From assembly GCA_016699735.1 (NCBI GenBank), contig CP065008.1, positions 1,116,001 through 1,180,000 on the forward strand: 64,000 nucleotides of DNA, written 5' to 3'. Every line of letters starts with the position of its first letter. Positions within the stretch are counted from its first letter, which is position 1. This DNA comes from Alphaproteobacteria bacterium (lineage in GTDB: Bacteria; Pseudomonadota; Alphaproteobacteria; Micavibrionales; Micavibrionaceae). Positions 18,283 through 27,909 of the stretch are shown here, piece after piece. Under the pieces are notes generated by a model. That model was not told where the DNA came from. It saw only the letters and a list, made by a program, of their open reading frames with translations, and did no database searches. Made by a program: the position numbers and the translations under genes.

Positions 18283-20079
18283 CTACCCCCGCCCGAACAG
18301 TTTTTCAATATCCCGCAGCGAGAGGGACAGATAGGTCGGCCGGCCGTGATTGCACTGCCCGGAGAGGGGCGTGGCCTCCATCTGGCGCAAAAGGGCGTTC
18401 ATCTCCTCGGTATTCATCCGCCGCCCGGACCGCACCGATCCATGGCAGGATATCCGCGAAAGCACAGAATTCAGGCGGATTTCAAGGCTTTGCGTGGCCT
18501 GATCGGCGCAGAGTTCGTCCAGAATGTCCGCGACCAGCGCCTTAAAATCCGAGCGTGAACCCAGGAGCGCCGGAACGGCCTGGATAGCCACAGCCCCGGT
18601 CCCGAACGCCTCGATCTCAAGCCCCAGACGTTTAAGCGCCTCCGCCTGCTCGAGCAGCAGCCCCGCCTGCTCGTCGGAAAGGCTGAGGATTTCCGGCGTC
18701 AGCAGCCCTTGCCGCACGATCCCGCCATTCTCCATCTGTGCTTTTAATTTTTCATAAACAAGACGCTCATGGGCGGCGTGCTGATCGACGATCACCAGCC
18801 CCTCCGGCGTCTGCGCGATGATATAATTCTCGTGAATCTGCGCCCGTGCCGCGCCCAAGGGATAGGACGGATAGGCCTGCTCCTCCGCCAAGGGCAGAAC
18901 ACCGGACCCCGCCGGGGCCGACGGCGCGAACCCGTCCTCAAGGACGAGTTGTTCACGCTGCTCCGCAAGGTTGCTATAAGAACCGAAGGAGGAGGACCGC
19001 CCCCCCGCCCGCGTCAGGGGCAGGCCGGGGCCGTTCGCGGCATTTTGCGGCAGGCGGAAAGCCGACAAAGCCCCCGAAGCCACCGTGCTGGAGGTCGAAA
19101 ACCCGCCCGCATGGATCGCCTGCTTCATCGCCCCGATCATCAGCCCGCGCACAAGGCCGGGATCGCGGAACCGCACCTCCGCCTTCGCCGGATGCACATT
19201 CACATCCACCTCCGTCGGCGGGCAGGTGAGGAAAAGCGCGACGACCGGATGCCGCTCCCGATGCAAAACGTCGGCATAGGCCACCCGCACACACGCGCCC
19301 AGCAGCTTGTCCCGCACGCTGCGCCCGTTCACGAACAGATATTGATGCTGCGCCGTGCCGCGGTGATAGGTCGGCAGCCCGATAAACCCCGACAGCGCAA
19401 TCCCCTCGCGCTCGGAATCAATCAGCAGAGCATTTTCAGCAAAATCCTTGCCCAGTAGCGCGGCCAGCCGCTCAGGCAGGCTCTGCCCCGCGGGAAGCTT
19501 GAGAGCCGGCGTCTCGTCATGGATAAGCGTGAACCCGAGTGCCGGATAAGCCATGGCCAGACGGCTCACAATATCCTTGATCGCCATGAATTCCGCCCGC
19601 TCGCTTTTCTGGAATTTCAGCCGCGCAGGCGTGGAGAAAAACAGATCCTGCACGGTGATGCGCGTTCCCGCCGGAAGCGGGCAGGGCACAGGCTCACCTT
19701 TTTTCCCGGACACGCAGGTGATCTCCCACCCTTCGCCGTGCTGGGCGCTCTGCAACGTCAGGCGCGAAACCGACGCGATGGAGGCCAGCGCCTCCCCCCG
19801 GAACCCGAGATGCGCGATATTTAGCAAATCCTCATCGGGCAGCTTCGAGGTCGCATGGCGGTCCAGCGCTGCGATCATCTCCTCGCGGTCCATGCCGCCG
19901 CCATTATCGGAAATCGTCAGTGCGCTTTTTCCGCCGCCGCGAATATGCAGGTCGATCCGCGTCGCCCCCGCGTCGATGGAATTCTCGATCAGCTCCTTGA
20001 CCGCGGAGGCCGGACGTTCGACGACCTCTCCGGCCGCGATCTGGTTGATCAAATGCTCAGGCAGATAACGGATACGCAT
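18283..20079 (-). CDS. mutL: DNA mismatch repair protein MutL
   Basis: MutL couples MutS mismatch recognition to strand incision. The GHKL ATPase motifs are complete: VKELIENSIDAGA, DNGGGMDREEM and LGFRGEALASI. The C-terminal half carries VDQHAAHERLVYEK, which matches the endonuclease motif DQHA(x)2E(x)4E, so this MutL should nick DNA itself, as expected for an organism without MutH. CHGSVRSGR and CNHGRPT complete the metal site. Length is 598 aa. A low-complexity linker spans about residues 330-400. It stands alone, with the pentapeptide gene 90 bases upstream. Confidence 0.96.
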   Translation of the reverse strand: MRIRYLPEHLINQIAAGEVVERPASAVKELIENSIDAGATRIDLHIRGGGKSALTISDNGGGMDREEMIAALDRHATSKLPDEDLLNIAHLGFRGEALASIASVSRLTLQSAQHGEGWEITCVSGKKGEPVPCPLPAGTRITVQDLFFSTPARLKFQKSERAEFMAIKDIVSRLAMAYPALGFTLIHDETPALKLPAGQSLPERLAALLGKDFAENALLIDSEREGIALSGFIGLPTYHRGTAQHQYLFVNGRSVRDKLLGACVRVAYADVLHRERHPVVALFLTCPPTEVDVNVHPAKAEVRFRDPGLVRGLMIGAMKQAIHAGGFSTSSTVASGALSAFRLPQNAANGPGLPLTRAGGRSSSFGSYSNLAEQREQLVLEDGFAPSAPAGSGVLPLAEEQAYPSYPLGAARAQIHENYIIAQTPEGLVIVDQHAAHERLVYEKLKAQMENGGIVRQGLLTPEILSLSDEQAGLLLEQAEALKRLGLEIEAFGTGAVAIQAVPALLGSRSDFKALVADILDELCADQATQSLEIRLNSVLSRISCHGSVRSGRRMNTEEMNALLRQMEATPLSGQCNHGRPTYLSLSLRDIEKLFGRG

Positions 20080-20172
20080 AGGAAATTATTAACGCGGAAA
20101 CGGCCCGGAGGGCAGCAAATGATGAAAACCGCGCTGTGGGAAGGGGGGATAACTCGGGAGGAGAAAAAACGC

Positions 20173-21492
20173 CTACAGCGTCCCGAAATCGACCTTCGTG
20201 CCGTCAAGCAGCACCGCATCCACCTTCGCGCCCTTGAGAATCGCCCCCGTCAGGTCCGCCCCGCGCAGATCGGCGCCGGAAAGATTGGCGCTGGTCAGAT
20301 CGACCCCCATCAGGACAGAATCCTGCAGGTTCGCGCTGCGGAGATCGCAAAAGCGCATCACCGAACCGCTGAAATCCGGCCGCTTCATCCGCACTGTGCC
20401 CTCGCGCTTGAACGAGAGGGCGCTGAGATTCGCTCCGCGCAAATTGGCGCGGATGAGCTGCGTGTCCTTCAGGCTGGCGCCGCGCAGGTCCGCATACTCG
20501 AAATTGCAGTCGCGGAAATCGGACTGATCGAAAATCGCGCTCTGCATATTGGCGCGGCGCAATTCCTGCCCGACGAAATTCGCGCCGACGGCCTTAATGG
20601 CGGTCAGGGGATAAAGATTGAGATTAATCACGTTCCGCAGATCGTAACCGCTGAGGTCCAGCCGCTTGCCCTTCTTGCCCGCCGACGACACCCAGTTTGT
20701 ATGCTCTTTCAGAAGCGCTTCGAGCACTTCGGGCGAATCATCCAGCCGCTCCCCCGTCTCGCGCTCGTTGATCGAGCCTTTGGTGCTGATGCCCAGAACA
20801 TCGGCGTCGATCGTGATGATTCCGGGCCGGATCGTTCCGCGCATATCGGTCTGGGAAATATCCGCGCCCGTAAAATCGCCGCTGCTGATATTCGCGCCCC
20901 GGAAGCTCGCGCCGCTCATCTGCGCGCCGCGGAAGACGGCGCCCTTCAGATTGGCATCGGTAAAGTCTGCGGATTTGGCCAGCGTGCCGGACAGATCGCA
21001 ATGCATCATCTTGGCGCCCGTGAAAATCGTTTTGGCGGTGTTCTCCGCGCCGAGCCTCTTGCGGTCCTCAAGGCTCCCTTTCTTGCTGGTGGTCATGATT
21101 TTTCCCTCGCGCAGATCCGCTTCCGTGAGGTCCGCGCCCGTCAGGTCCGCCCCGGCAAGGTAACACCCGCGCAGGTCGGCCCGCGTGAAATCGGCGCGGC
21201 TCATATCGGCGCCCCGCAGGTCGCAGGCGAAAAAACACGCGCTCCTGAACACGGAAAACGAAAGGTCCGCACCCTGAAACAGCGACCCGGTGAAATCCGC
21301 CTGCGTGAGATTGCTGTTATGAAAGTTCAGATAGGAAAGATTCCGGTACTTCAAAACCGCCCGCAACCCGCCGCGCTGCCCGCGCACGAACATCAGATGC
21401 TTGTCGAGGATTTTGTTGAAATCCTCTTGATGCAGAATTTCCAGTTCATGCGGATCGGGAATGACGGAAGTGTCGCCCCTTTTCCGCTTCAT
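20173..21492 (-). CDS. Pentapeptide repeat protein
   Basis: The 439-aa protein contains three tracts of A(D/N)LXX-type pentapeptides, for example ADFTGSLFQGADLSF and ADLTGADLTEADLREG, separated by a non-repeat segment around residues 220-270. Such tracts fold as right-handed square beta-helices that can mimic DNA or act as scaffolds. The N-terminus (PHELEILHQEDFNKILDKH) is not repetitive and recurs in alphaproteobacterial pentapeptide proteins. Its ATG at 21492 overlaps the pgi stop by four bases (ATGA), so it is coupled to pgi. Function unknown. Confidence 0.9.
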   Translation of the reverse strand: MKRKRGDTSVIPDPHELEILHQEDFNKILDKHLMFVRGQRGGLRAVLKYRNLSYLNFHNSNLTQADFTGSLFQGADLSFSVFRSACFFACDLRGADMSRADFTRADLRGCYLAGADLTGADLTEADLREGKIMTTSKKGSLEDRKRLGAENTAKTIFTGAKMMHCDLSGTLAKSADFTDANLKGAVFRGAQMSGASFRGANISSGDFTGADISQTDMRGTIRPGIITIDADVLGISTKGSINERETGERLDDSPEVLEALLKEHTNWVSSAGKKGKRLDLSGYDLRNVINLNLYPLTAIKAVGANFVGQELRRANMQSAIFDQSDFRDCNFEYADLRGASLKDTQLIRANLRGANLSALSFKREGTVRMKRPDFSGSVMRFCDLRSANLQDSVLMGVDLTSANLSGADLRGADLTGAILKGAKVDAVLLDGTKVDFGTL

Positions 21493-23105
21493 GAGGAATC
21501 CCGCAAAAGGTCAATGAGCGCCCGCGTGGACGAATCCAGCGCAGGAAAATCGGCCGCCCGGGTCGACTCGGCGCTGAGCGCGGGCATAACCTGCGCCGCG
21601 ATCGTCTTGCCGAGTTCGACGCCCCACTGGTCGAAACTGTTGAGGTTCCAGAGGATCCCCTGCGTAAAGACTTTATGCTCGTAAAGCGCGGTCAGCATCC
21701 CCACATGGTAAGGGTCCAGCTTCTCCATGACAAGAGTCGTCGAGGGGCGGTTGCCCTCGAAAATCTTGTGCGGGCTGGTATCGGGTTTCCCGTCCATCAG
21801 CGCCTTCGACTGCCCGATGACGTTGCAGTGCAGTTGGATATGATGCGTCGGCGCATCGTATACGGGCTGCGACACAGCGATAAACTCACAGGGGACAACC
21901 GTCGTTCCCTGATGCAAAAGCTGGTAAAACGCGTGCTGCCCGTTTGTGCCGGAATCCCCGAAAATAATCGGCCCGGTCAGGTAATCGACCGCCGAACCGT
22001 CACGGTCCACCGTCTTGCCGTTGGATTCCATATCGAGTTGCTGAACGTAAGCCGGAAACCGTTGCAGCAAACGGCTGTAGGGCAGAAGAGCCAGAGCCGG
22101 ACGCCGCAGGAACGTATGGTTCCACACGCCGATCAGGGCCAGAAGCACCGGAAGATTTTTCTCCGCCGGTGCCGTGAGGAAATGCCGATCCATGGCGTAA
22201 GCCCCGGCTAGCAGAGACATGAAATGCTCGAACCCGAGCGCAAGGCAGAGCGGCAATCCGACCGCCGACCACAGGGAATAGCGCCCCCCGACCCAGTCCC
22301 AGATCGGAAACACGCGGTCTTCCGTGACACCAAGCTCAACGGCTTTGGGGATATTCTGCGTGACGGCCACGAAATGCTCGGAGACATCCTCCTTGCCCAG
22401 CGAACGCTTGAGCCAATCCTGGGCGCTGCGGGCGTTCATCAGCGTTTCGACCGTCGTGAAGCTCTTGGAAGTCACGATAAACAGCGTCTTGGCCGGATCG
22501 CAAAGCTTGAGCGTCTCGATCAGATGCGCCGCGTCAATATCGGAGACGAAATGAAGCTTGATCGCCCCGTCGCTGAACGCCTTCAAAGCCTCATAAGCCA
22601 TATGCGGCCCGAGGTCTGAGCCGCCGATCCCGATATTGACGACATAGGTGAAGCGCTTGTGGTTGCGGACCAGATCGGTGAAATCCTTCATGCGCTTGAG
22701 GCTGCCGTGGATCAGCGGCATGACGTCCACCCCGTCCACGGGCAGGGGATTGGAGGAAGGAGACCGCAAGGCCGTATGCAGGACCGGGCGGTCCTCGGAG
22801 CTATTGATTTTATCCCCCGCGAACATCCGTGTCCGCCAGCCGTCAAGGTCGCACGCCTTGGCAAGGGCCAGAAGCTGCGTCAGGATGTCCGCCGTGATGT
22901 GCTGCTTCGAATAATCCAGCAGCAGCCCGTCCATGCGGGCGTGGAAGCGCTCAAAGCGCAGCGGATCCCGCGCAAAAAGAGATTTCAGCGACAGGGAGTC
23001 GAGATTACGGGCTTGCTTTTCAAGGGCAACCCAGGGGGTAAGGGTTCTACGTAAAGACACAGGGAGGTCTTGTCTCTCCTTTCTGGAGGATATGCTAGTC
23101 AACAT
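21489..23105 (-). CDS. pgi: Glucose-6-phosphate isomerase
   Basis: Pgi interconverts glucose-6-phosphate and fructose-6-phosphate. Signatures include the phosphate-binding VNIGIGGSDLGPHMA, TSKSFTTVETL, GGRYSLWSAVGLP, NGQHAFYQLLHQGT with the catalytic residues, and GVELGKTIA near the C-terminus. The start is placed at ATG 23105, which has GGAGG nine bases upstream; the open frame goes on to 23132. The start overlaps the end of the M16 gene by 11 bases, so pgi follows the two peptidases in an operon-like run. Length about 538 aa, typical. Confidence 0.93.
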   Translation of the reverse strand: MLTSISSRKERQDLPVSLRRTLTPWVALEKQARNLDSLSLKSLFARDPLRFERFHARMDGLLLDYSKQHITADILTQLLALAKACDLDGWRTRMFAGDKINSSEDRPVLHTALRSPSSNPLPVDGVDVMPLIHGSLKRMKDFTDLVRNHKRFTYVVNIGIGGSDLGPHMAYEALKAFSDGAIKLHFVSDIDAAHLIETLKLCDPAKTLFIVTSKSFTTVETLMNARSAQDWLKRSLGKEDVSEHFVAVTQNIPKAVELGVTEDRVFPIWDWVGGRYSLWSAVGLPLCLALGFEHFMSLLAGAYAMDRHFLTAPAEKNLPVLLALIGVWNHTFLRRPALALLPYSRLLQRFPAYVQQLDMESNGKTVDRDGSAVDYLTGPIIFGDSGTNGQHAFYQLLHQGTTVVPCEFIAVSQPVYDAPTHHIQLHCNVIGQSKALMDGKPDTSPHKIFEGNRPSTTLVMEKLDPYHVGMLTALYEHKVFTQGILWNLNSFDQWGVELGKTIAAQVMPALSAESTRAADFPALDSSTRALIDLLRDSS

Positions 23106-24489
23106 GGGCCAAGGCCTCCACAGGCTCCGCACCCGTGATTTCAGCCTTCTGACCCACGAGTATAACGGTAAAGTTTTCAGGTTTCAAAAGCCTTTCCGCA
23201 ACCCTGCGGACATCGGCAACCGTAGTGGATTCGATCTTTTTCTGCCGCTCGTCCAGATAGGTGATGGGCAGGTCGTCCGCCTGCAGGGAATACAGCAGGT
23301 CGGCGATTTTATCCGTGGACGTCAGGGAGAGGGGCAGGGAGCCGATGAGATAGTTTCGGGCATCCTCCAGCTCCTTGGGCGTGATATCGGTTGAAAGCAT
23401 TTTTCTCCATTCCTCATGTACGATGTCCAGAACCGTCTTGACGTTCGCGGTCGCTGTTGAGGTGGAGATATGCAAGATCTGTGCATCTTCATAATCCATG
23501 AAGTACGTATAGATTCCGTAGGTCAGGCCGCGCTTTTCGCGCACTTCCTCCGTCAGGCGCGAACCGAACCCCGAAGAGCCGAGGACGAAATTCATCACCT
23601 GCGCGGTCTGGTAATCGGGATCGTTGCGTGAAATGCCGCCCTGACTGATCTCGATCACGGTCTGCGGAATATCCTGCACATGGAGGAAGGTTTTTCCCGG
23701 ATGGCTGAGCGTAAAGGGCTTACGTTCAGTCACCGGAGCCTCGGGCAGAGAGCCGAAAACATCGTCCAGAACCGCTTTCAATTCCTCCGCCGTGATATCG
23801 CCCGCCACGCCGACGACAAGATTATTTCTCCCCAGGCGCTTCATAAAGCCGCGCAGATCGTCCGGCGTGATGGATTTCAGGGTCGTTAAAGTGCCACCGC
23901 TATTGAGCGCATAGGAGTGACCTTCGAAAATTTTGTCGTTTTGAATCCGCGAGGCAATCCACTCCGGCTGGGTCATCGAACTTTTCACGCGGCTGAGATT
24001 GGCGATACGCATCCGCTCGACGGGTTCGGCATCAAAGCGCGGTTGCGTCAGAGCGAGTTTCAAAAGTTCGAACGCCCGCGCCTTGTTGCGGGAGAGCGTT
24101 TTCAGATCGCCGGAAAAATCATCGCGCCCCGCATTAAAGCTGAGCGAAATGGAAAGATTTTGCAACTCGCCCTGAAACGCCTGACTGTCCAACTCGCCCG
24201 CGCCCTCATCAAGGGTATTCGAGGCCATCTGGGTTAGCCCCTGCTTCTCGGCAGGGTCCAGCTTGCTCCCCGCATCCTTGAAGCCGAATTGCAGCGCGAT
24301 CACCGGAACCGTATGGTCCTCCACAAGCCACGCCTTGAGGCCGGAGGCAGTGGTCACCTCCTGAATCTTAAGGACGCTCTGTGAGGAGGTCGTGTCCGCC
24401 AAAGGTTCTTTCGCTCTCGCAGCGCCAACAAAAAACACCAGCGCAAGAAAGACGAGGACAAAGGGAAAAGTCTTTACGGATTTTATCAT
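23095..24489 (-). CDS. M16 family peptidase-like protein lacking the zinc motif
   Basis: This 464-aa secreted protein has an N-terminal signal peptide (FPFVLVFLALVFFVGAARA) and two M16-type halves. The position that should hold HxxEH reads GLTQMASNTLDEG, so the zinc ligands are gone. The C-terminal half has the conserved RLTEEVREKRGLTYGIYTY segment. This is the usual inactive partner of a heterodimeric M16 peptidase, as in mitochondrial processing peptidase. The active partner is directly upstream, three bases away. Location is probably periplasmic. Confidence 0.9.
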   Translation of the reverse strand: MIKSVKTFPFVLVFLALVFFVGAARAKEPLADTTSSQSVLKIQEVTTASGLKAWLVEDHTVPVIALQFGFKDAGSKLDPAEKQGLTQMASNTLDEGAGELDSQAFQGELQNLSISLSFNAGRDDFSGDLKTLSRNKARAFELLKLALTQPRFDAEPVERMRIANLSRVKSSMTQPEWIASRIQNDKIFEGHSYALNSGGTLTTLKSITPDDLRGFMKRLGRNNLVVGVAGDITAEELKAVLDDVFGSLPEAPVTERKPFTLSHPGKTFLHVQDIPQTVIEISQGGISRNDPDYQTAQVMNFVLGSSGFGSRLTEEVREKRGLTYGIYTYFMDYEDAQILHISTSTATANVKTVLDIVHEEWRKMLSTDITPKELEDARNYLIGSLPLSLTSTDKIADLLYSLQADDLPITYLDERQKKIESTTVADVRRVAERLLKPENFTVILVGQKAEITGAEPVEALAHVD

Positions 24490-24492
24490 GGC

Positions 24493-25935
24493 TTAAGGCT
24501 TCTGAGGGGCTGTTTCCGGGGACGGCGCGGCATTCTGCAACGGAGTAAGGGTGCCATTCACATAGGGCGTAGGCGTGGGCTTGTCGGGGTTCAGAAACCG
24601 CGCCGCCACATCCTGCACCTGCTGCGCCGTCACGCTTTCGATCTGCTGCGGCCAGGTTTCGAGATCCTCAAGGGAGACTCCGGTGACAAGCGTATAGCCG
24701 ATCACCATCGCCGGACCCGCCACGCTGTCGCGGGCATAAATGGCCTCGGCCTGTAGACGCAATACGGCGTCCTTGAGTTCCTGTGGAGTTACACCATCCT
24801 TGATCAGCGCCCGAAGTTCCGTATCCAGAGCCTCCTCAGCCTGTTTGAGGCTCAAGCCCTCCATCGGCACCGCGCTGAGCGACAAAGTGGAATCATCCCA
24901 CGAATAGGAGTTATAGGACAGCCCCACCGAACTGGCGATCTTCTTCTCGACAACGAGGGACTTGTAAAGCCGTGAGGTCGGACCGCCATCCATGATCTCC
25001 TCAAGAACCTGTAAGGCAAGAGAGTCTTTGAGATTCTGCCGCGCACTCGGCACCCGGTATTCGCGCAGGAAAACAGGCTCCTTGATAACCTCATGAGCCA
25101 TGGTCACGCTCGTCCGCCCGATAAACGGGGGTGAAACGGTGCGTTTGCGCTCGGGAACCTCGGTGCGAGGAATAAGGCCGTAAGTCTTCTCGGCCAGCGC
25201 CTTGACCTGCTCGACCGTCACATCGCCCGAGACGATCAGAAACGCATTATTCGGTGCATACCATTTTTTATAGAACGAAGTGGCATCCTCCCACGTCAGA
25301 CCTTCCATCTCGTGAAACCAGCCGATGACGGGCTTGCGGTAAGGATGATTGGCGAAAAGAACCTCGCTGAACTGCTCGTCGAACTGGGCGCGGGGATCGT
25401 TGTCCACCCGTTGCCGCCGTTCTTCGAGAATGACCAGGCGCTCCGCATCCACCTCTGCTTTGGGCAGGTTCAGCCCGCGCATCCGCCCCGCCTCCATCTT
25501 CATCACGGTCTCCAGATGTTTGGAGGCAATCGTCTGGAAATACGCCGTGTAATCCTGCGCGGTGAAGGCGTTATCCTGCCCGCCCAGCGAACGGACCATC
25601 TTCGAAAACTCACCGGGTTTGAGCGTGAGAAGCCCCGGATACGACTGCCCCTTGAACATCAGGTGTTCCAGGAAATGCGCGATTCCCGATTTGCCGGCCA
25701 CCTCGTCCGCCGCTCCGACGCGGTACCAGACCATATGCGTGATGACCGGAGCGCTGTGGTTCTCCACCACCACACCTTGCAGCCCGTTGGCCAGCGTGAA
25801 GGTTTTGGCGTTGAAGACTTTTTCAGGCGCGGTCTGTGAGGCAACTTGCGGTTCTCGGGCGTCCGCAGCCGCCGGAACGATGAAAAAACCGAACAGCAGA
25901 ACCAGAAAGAAAGCGCGAAAGCGGAAGGGGGTCAT
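24493..25935 (-). CDS. M16 family zinc peptidase, catalytic subunit
   Basis: The 480-aa protein begins with a signal peptide (RAFFLVLLFGFFIVPAAADA). The inverted zinc motif HFLEH occurs in SGIAHFLEHLMFKG, and the downstream Glu ligand lies in MKMEAGRMRGLNL. The second half contains GGPTSRLYKSLVVEKKIA. It should be the active member of the pair with the gene just downstream. In alphaproteobacteria such pairs sit beside lspA and a BamF-like lipoprotein gene, exactly as here. The natural substrate is not known. Confidence 0.93.
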   Translation of the reverse strand: MTPFRFRAFFLVLLFGFFIVPAAADAREPQVASQTAPEKVFNAKTFTLANGLQGVVVENHSAPVITHMVWYRVGAADEVAGKSGIAHFLEHLMFKGQSYPGLLTLKPGEFSKMVRSLGGQDNAFTAQDYTAYFQTIASKHLETVMKMEAGRMRGLNLPKAEVDAERLVILEERRQRVDNDPRAQFDEQFSEVLFANHPYRKPVIGWFHEMEGLTWEDATSFYKKWYAPNNAFLIVSGDVTVEQVKALAEKTYGLIPRTEVPERKRTVSPPFIGRTSVTMAHEVIKEPVFLREYRVPSARQNLKDSLALQVLEEIMDGGPTSRLYKSLVVEKKIASSVGLSYNSYSWDDSTLSLSAVPMEGLSLKQAEEALDTELRALIKDGVTPQELKDAVLRLQAEAIYARDSVAGPAMVIGYTLVTGVSLEDLETWPQQIESVTAQQVQDVAARFLNPDKPTPTPYVNGTLTPLQNAAPSPETAPQKP

Positions 25936-25977
25936 GTCTTTACGTCAGCTCGGGGTTTACGATAGGGCAAAGGAAGG

Positions 25978-26526
25978 CTAGTCTTCAATATAGGGTGTTT
26001 CGCCCTCGGTTGCGGGCTTGCCGTCCTCTTTGTTTTTCTTCAGCCGCTCATATTCCTTCTGGGCATCGACGATCGTCGCAGAGTCTTCAGTCTTCCCCTT
26101 CGCTAGCCCTGTCAGTTTCTGAATTACGGGCTTATTGACGTCCTTGAGCTCCTCGCTTTCCTTGTCGAGCGTCCGGCGGATTGCGGGATCGGTTTGGTCG
26201 GCATTTGTTTTCTGCAGCAGCACATCTTCGGAGGCGCTGGCCTCGTCTGCGAAGACCTCGCCCTTCGATCCGGTCAGGGCTTCACGCGCATCTTCCGAAG
26301 GTGCGCTTTCCTGCGGACGCGGCATACCGGGCCTTGGCGGGGGCAGGGCGGCGGCGGTCAATCCCGGCGGGATTTCCAGCGGCGCACGGCGCACAACCGA
26401 AAACTCGTCGGGCGAGTCCTTGGTCAGTCCGATCGTATCCCGCATATCGCTGCAACCCGCCAGCAGAGGCAGGGCAAGAAGGCACAAAAAGGCAAAAGAA
26501 AAAAATCTGGAAAAAATAGGATTCAT
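25978..26526 (-). CDS. DUF3035/BamF-like lipoprotein
   Basis: The lipobox LPLLAGC (Cys at about residue 24) follows a hydrophobic signal; the mature protein is hydrophilic. The segment SPDEFSVVRRAPLEIPPG, then a Pro-rich LPPPRPGMPRPQ, is the hallmark of DUF3035, the family that includes BamF, an accessory of the outer-membrane beta-barrel machinery in Caulobacter. The tail is charged and predicted to be helical. The ATG at 26526 gives a proper lipoprotein signal; the frame extends further upstream to 26577 without homology. Confidence 0.85.
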   Translation of the reverse strand: MNPIFSRFFSFAFLCLLALPLLAGCSDMRDTIGLTKDSPDEFSVVRRAPLEIPPGLTAAALPPPRPGMPRPQESAPSEDAREALTGSKGEVFADEASASEDVLLQKTNADQTDPAIRRTLDKESEELKDVNKPVIQKLTGLAKGKTEDSATIVDAQKEYERLKKNKEDGKPATEGETPYIED

Positions 26527-26603
26527 GATCTTCACTCGATAACAAGGCCGGTAAATAGAATCGGAACAATTAACCAAGCCAAAGTTCTATACACCGAAAT
26601 TGC

Positions 26604-27335
26604 CTAACGTCCAACATTGCTATAGCGGTAAATCTTCTGTTGCCGTTCCTTGTAACTCTTCCGGTAGCGCGCCTTTCGCTTTTTCGTTTTCACCTGCGAA
26701 ATGATGAGGATGGAGAGGATACCGCAGACGACGGCCATGTCCGCAATGTTGAACGACCAAAAATGCACACCGTTCGCATGGAAATCCAGAAAATCCATCA
26801 CGGCCTGAAAACGGACGCGGTCGATCACATTCCCCAGCGCCCCGCCGATCACCAGCGCGTAGGGGATCATATATTCTCGGGTTTTGGCTTCGTACATCCA
26901 CAAGCAAAAAGTGCCGATGATAAACAAGGAGATGACAATCAGAATTATATATCCATAACTGCTGAAATTGCCCAGTAGCCCGAAACTGATTCCCGAATTC
27001 CAGATCATGACGATATTGAAAAACGGCAAAACCTCTATGGCCGAGGGAAACCGCAACACGGAAGGCCACTCAAGATACCAGTCGAAAAAACTGAGGCTCT
27101 CACCCCTGCGCCCGTCATAAAGGGGTCGGATCACCCGCTCCATGATATACCACTTGCTGAGCTGGTCCAGCAGCAGCACGGCAATCGCCAGATAGACGTA
27201 CTTAAGCTTTTTCTTCTGTTGCCCGAAATGAAACGCCCGGATCCGCGCCCGGATTCGCGCCCGCTTCTCATCCTTGCGGATATCCTCGGGGGACCGGGTG
27301 TCGATTTTTTCCTTCTTTTTAAAAAACTTGCCCAA
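26604..27335 (-). CDS. lspA: Lipoprotein signal peptidase
   Basis: LspA cleaves lipoprotein signal peptides in the inner membrane. The catalytic Asp pair lies in GGALGNVIDRV and FNIADMAVV. Four membrane helices are visible, beginning at YVYLAIAVLLLDQLSKWYI. The protein is 243 aa, longer than the usual 160-180, because of a highly charged N-terminal extension of about 45 residues (rich in KK, RAR) and a basic C-terminal tail. The first codon is TTG at 27335; no in-frame ATG exists before the first helix. A BamF-like lipoprotein gene, a substrate class for LspA, follows downstream. Confidence 0.9.
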   Translation of the reverse strand: MGKFFKKKEKIDTRSPEDIRKDEKRARIRARIRAFHFGQQKKKLKYVYLAIAVLLLDQLSKWYIMERVIRPLYDGRRGESLSFFDWYLEWPSVLRFPSAIEVLPFFNIVMIWNSGISFGLLGNFSSYGYIILIVISLFIIGTFCLWMYEAKTREYMIPYALVIGGALGNVIDRVRFQAVMDFLDFHANGVHFWSFNIADMAVVCGILSILIISQVKTKKRKARYRKSYKERQQKIYRYSNVGR

Positions 27336-27407
27336 GGTACGCGGCCCTCATCTAAGGCGCTGATAAAAGTATCGCAGGCCTCTAGGGTAAATGTTTATAG
27401 GGCCGGA

Positions 27408-27881
27408 TCAAGCTTTTTTCAGCAAAAACCGAGAGATGAGATAATCCAGAGACAACACCCCCGGCCCCTTCACCAGCGGCACGGCCAGCAGCAGCATCCA
27501 CAGGTAATGCATACTGTTCATCAACTCATATTCCGGTGGGATCAGAAACTGGATGACCAGGGTCATGGCCAGTAGCCCACCCGCAGCAAAACGTCCGGCA
27601 AACCCGAGGGCAAGAAGAACGGACAGCACCACCTCGCCCGCCGTGCCCATAACGGCCGCGATTTCAGGCGGCACACCCGGTATGGGGTGAACATCCTTGA
27701 ACAGGAAAACTGTCGCGCCCCAATCTCCATTGACATAATTCATAAACTTGCTCCAGCCCGACGGGAAGAAAATCCACGCCATCCACAACCGGATCGCTAG
27801 ATCGAGCAAGGGGGAAAGGAATCGCTCCGACAGGACCGTCAGGCGGTGATAAAGGCTGCTGAGTTTTCCGGTTAAAGACAC
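27408..27881 (-). CDS. DoxX family membrane protein of the bufferin operon
   Basis: The 157-aa protein has four membrane helices with the DoxX patterns LAIRLWMAWIFFPSGWSKF and GTAGEVVLSVLLALGFAGRF. In Caulobacter bufferin operons the fourth gene (bufD) is a DoxX protein of unknown function. The start is a GTG at 27881 with AAGGA eight bases before it. It is 28 bases downstream of the DUF2063 gene and is the last gene of the operon. Confidence 0.85.
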   Translation of the reverse strand: MSLTGKLSSLYHRLTVLSERFLSPLLDLAIRLWMAWIFFPSGWSKFMNYVNGDWGATVFLFKDVHPIPGVPPEIAAVMGTAGEVVLSVLLALGFAGRFAAGGLLAMTLVIQFLIPPEYELMNSMHYLWMLLLAVPLVKGPGVLSLDYLISRFLLKKA

Positions 27882-27909
27882 GGGTTAAATTCCTTTTCAG
27901 CAGAAAGCG

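Noticed and set aside
19855..21684. A 609-aa plus-strand frame opposite the pentapeptide gene with regular repeats.
   Set aside because: The repeats are the mirror of the pentapeptide repeat periodicity on the minus strand.
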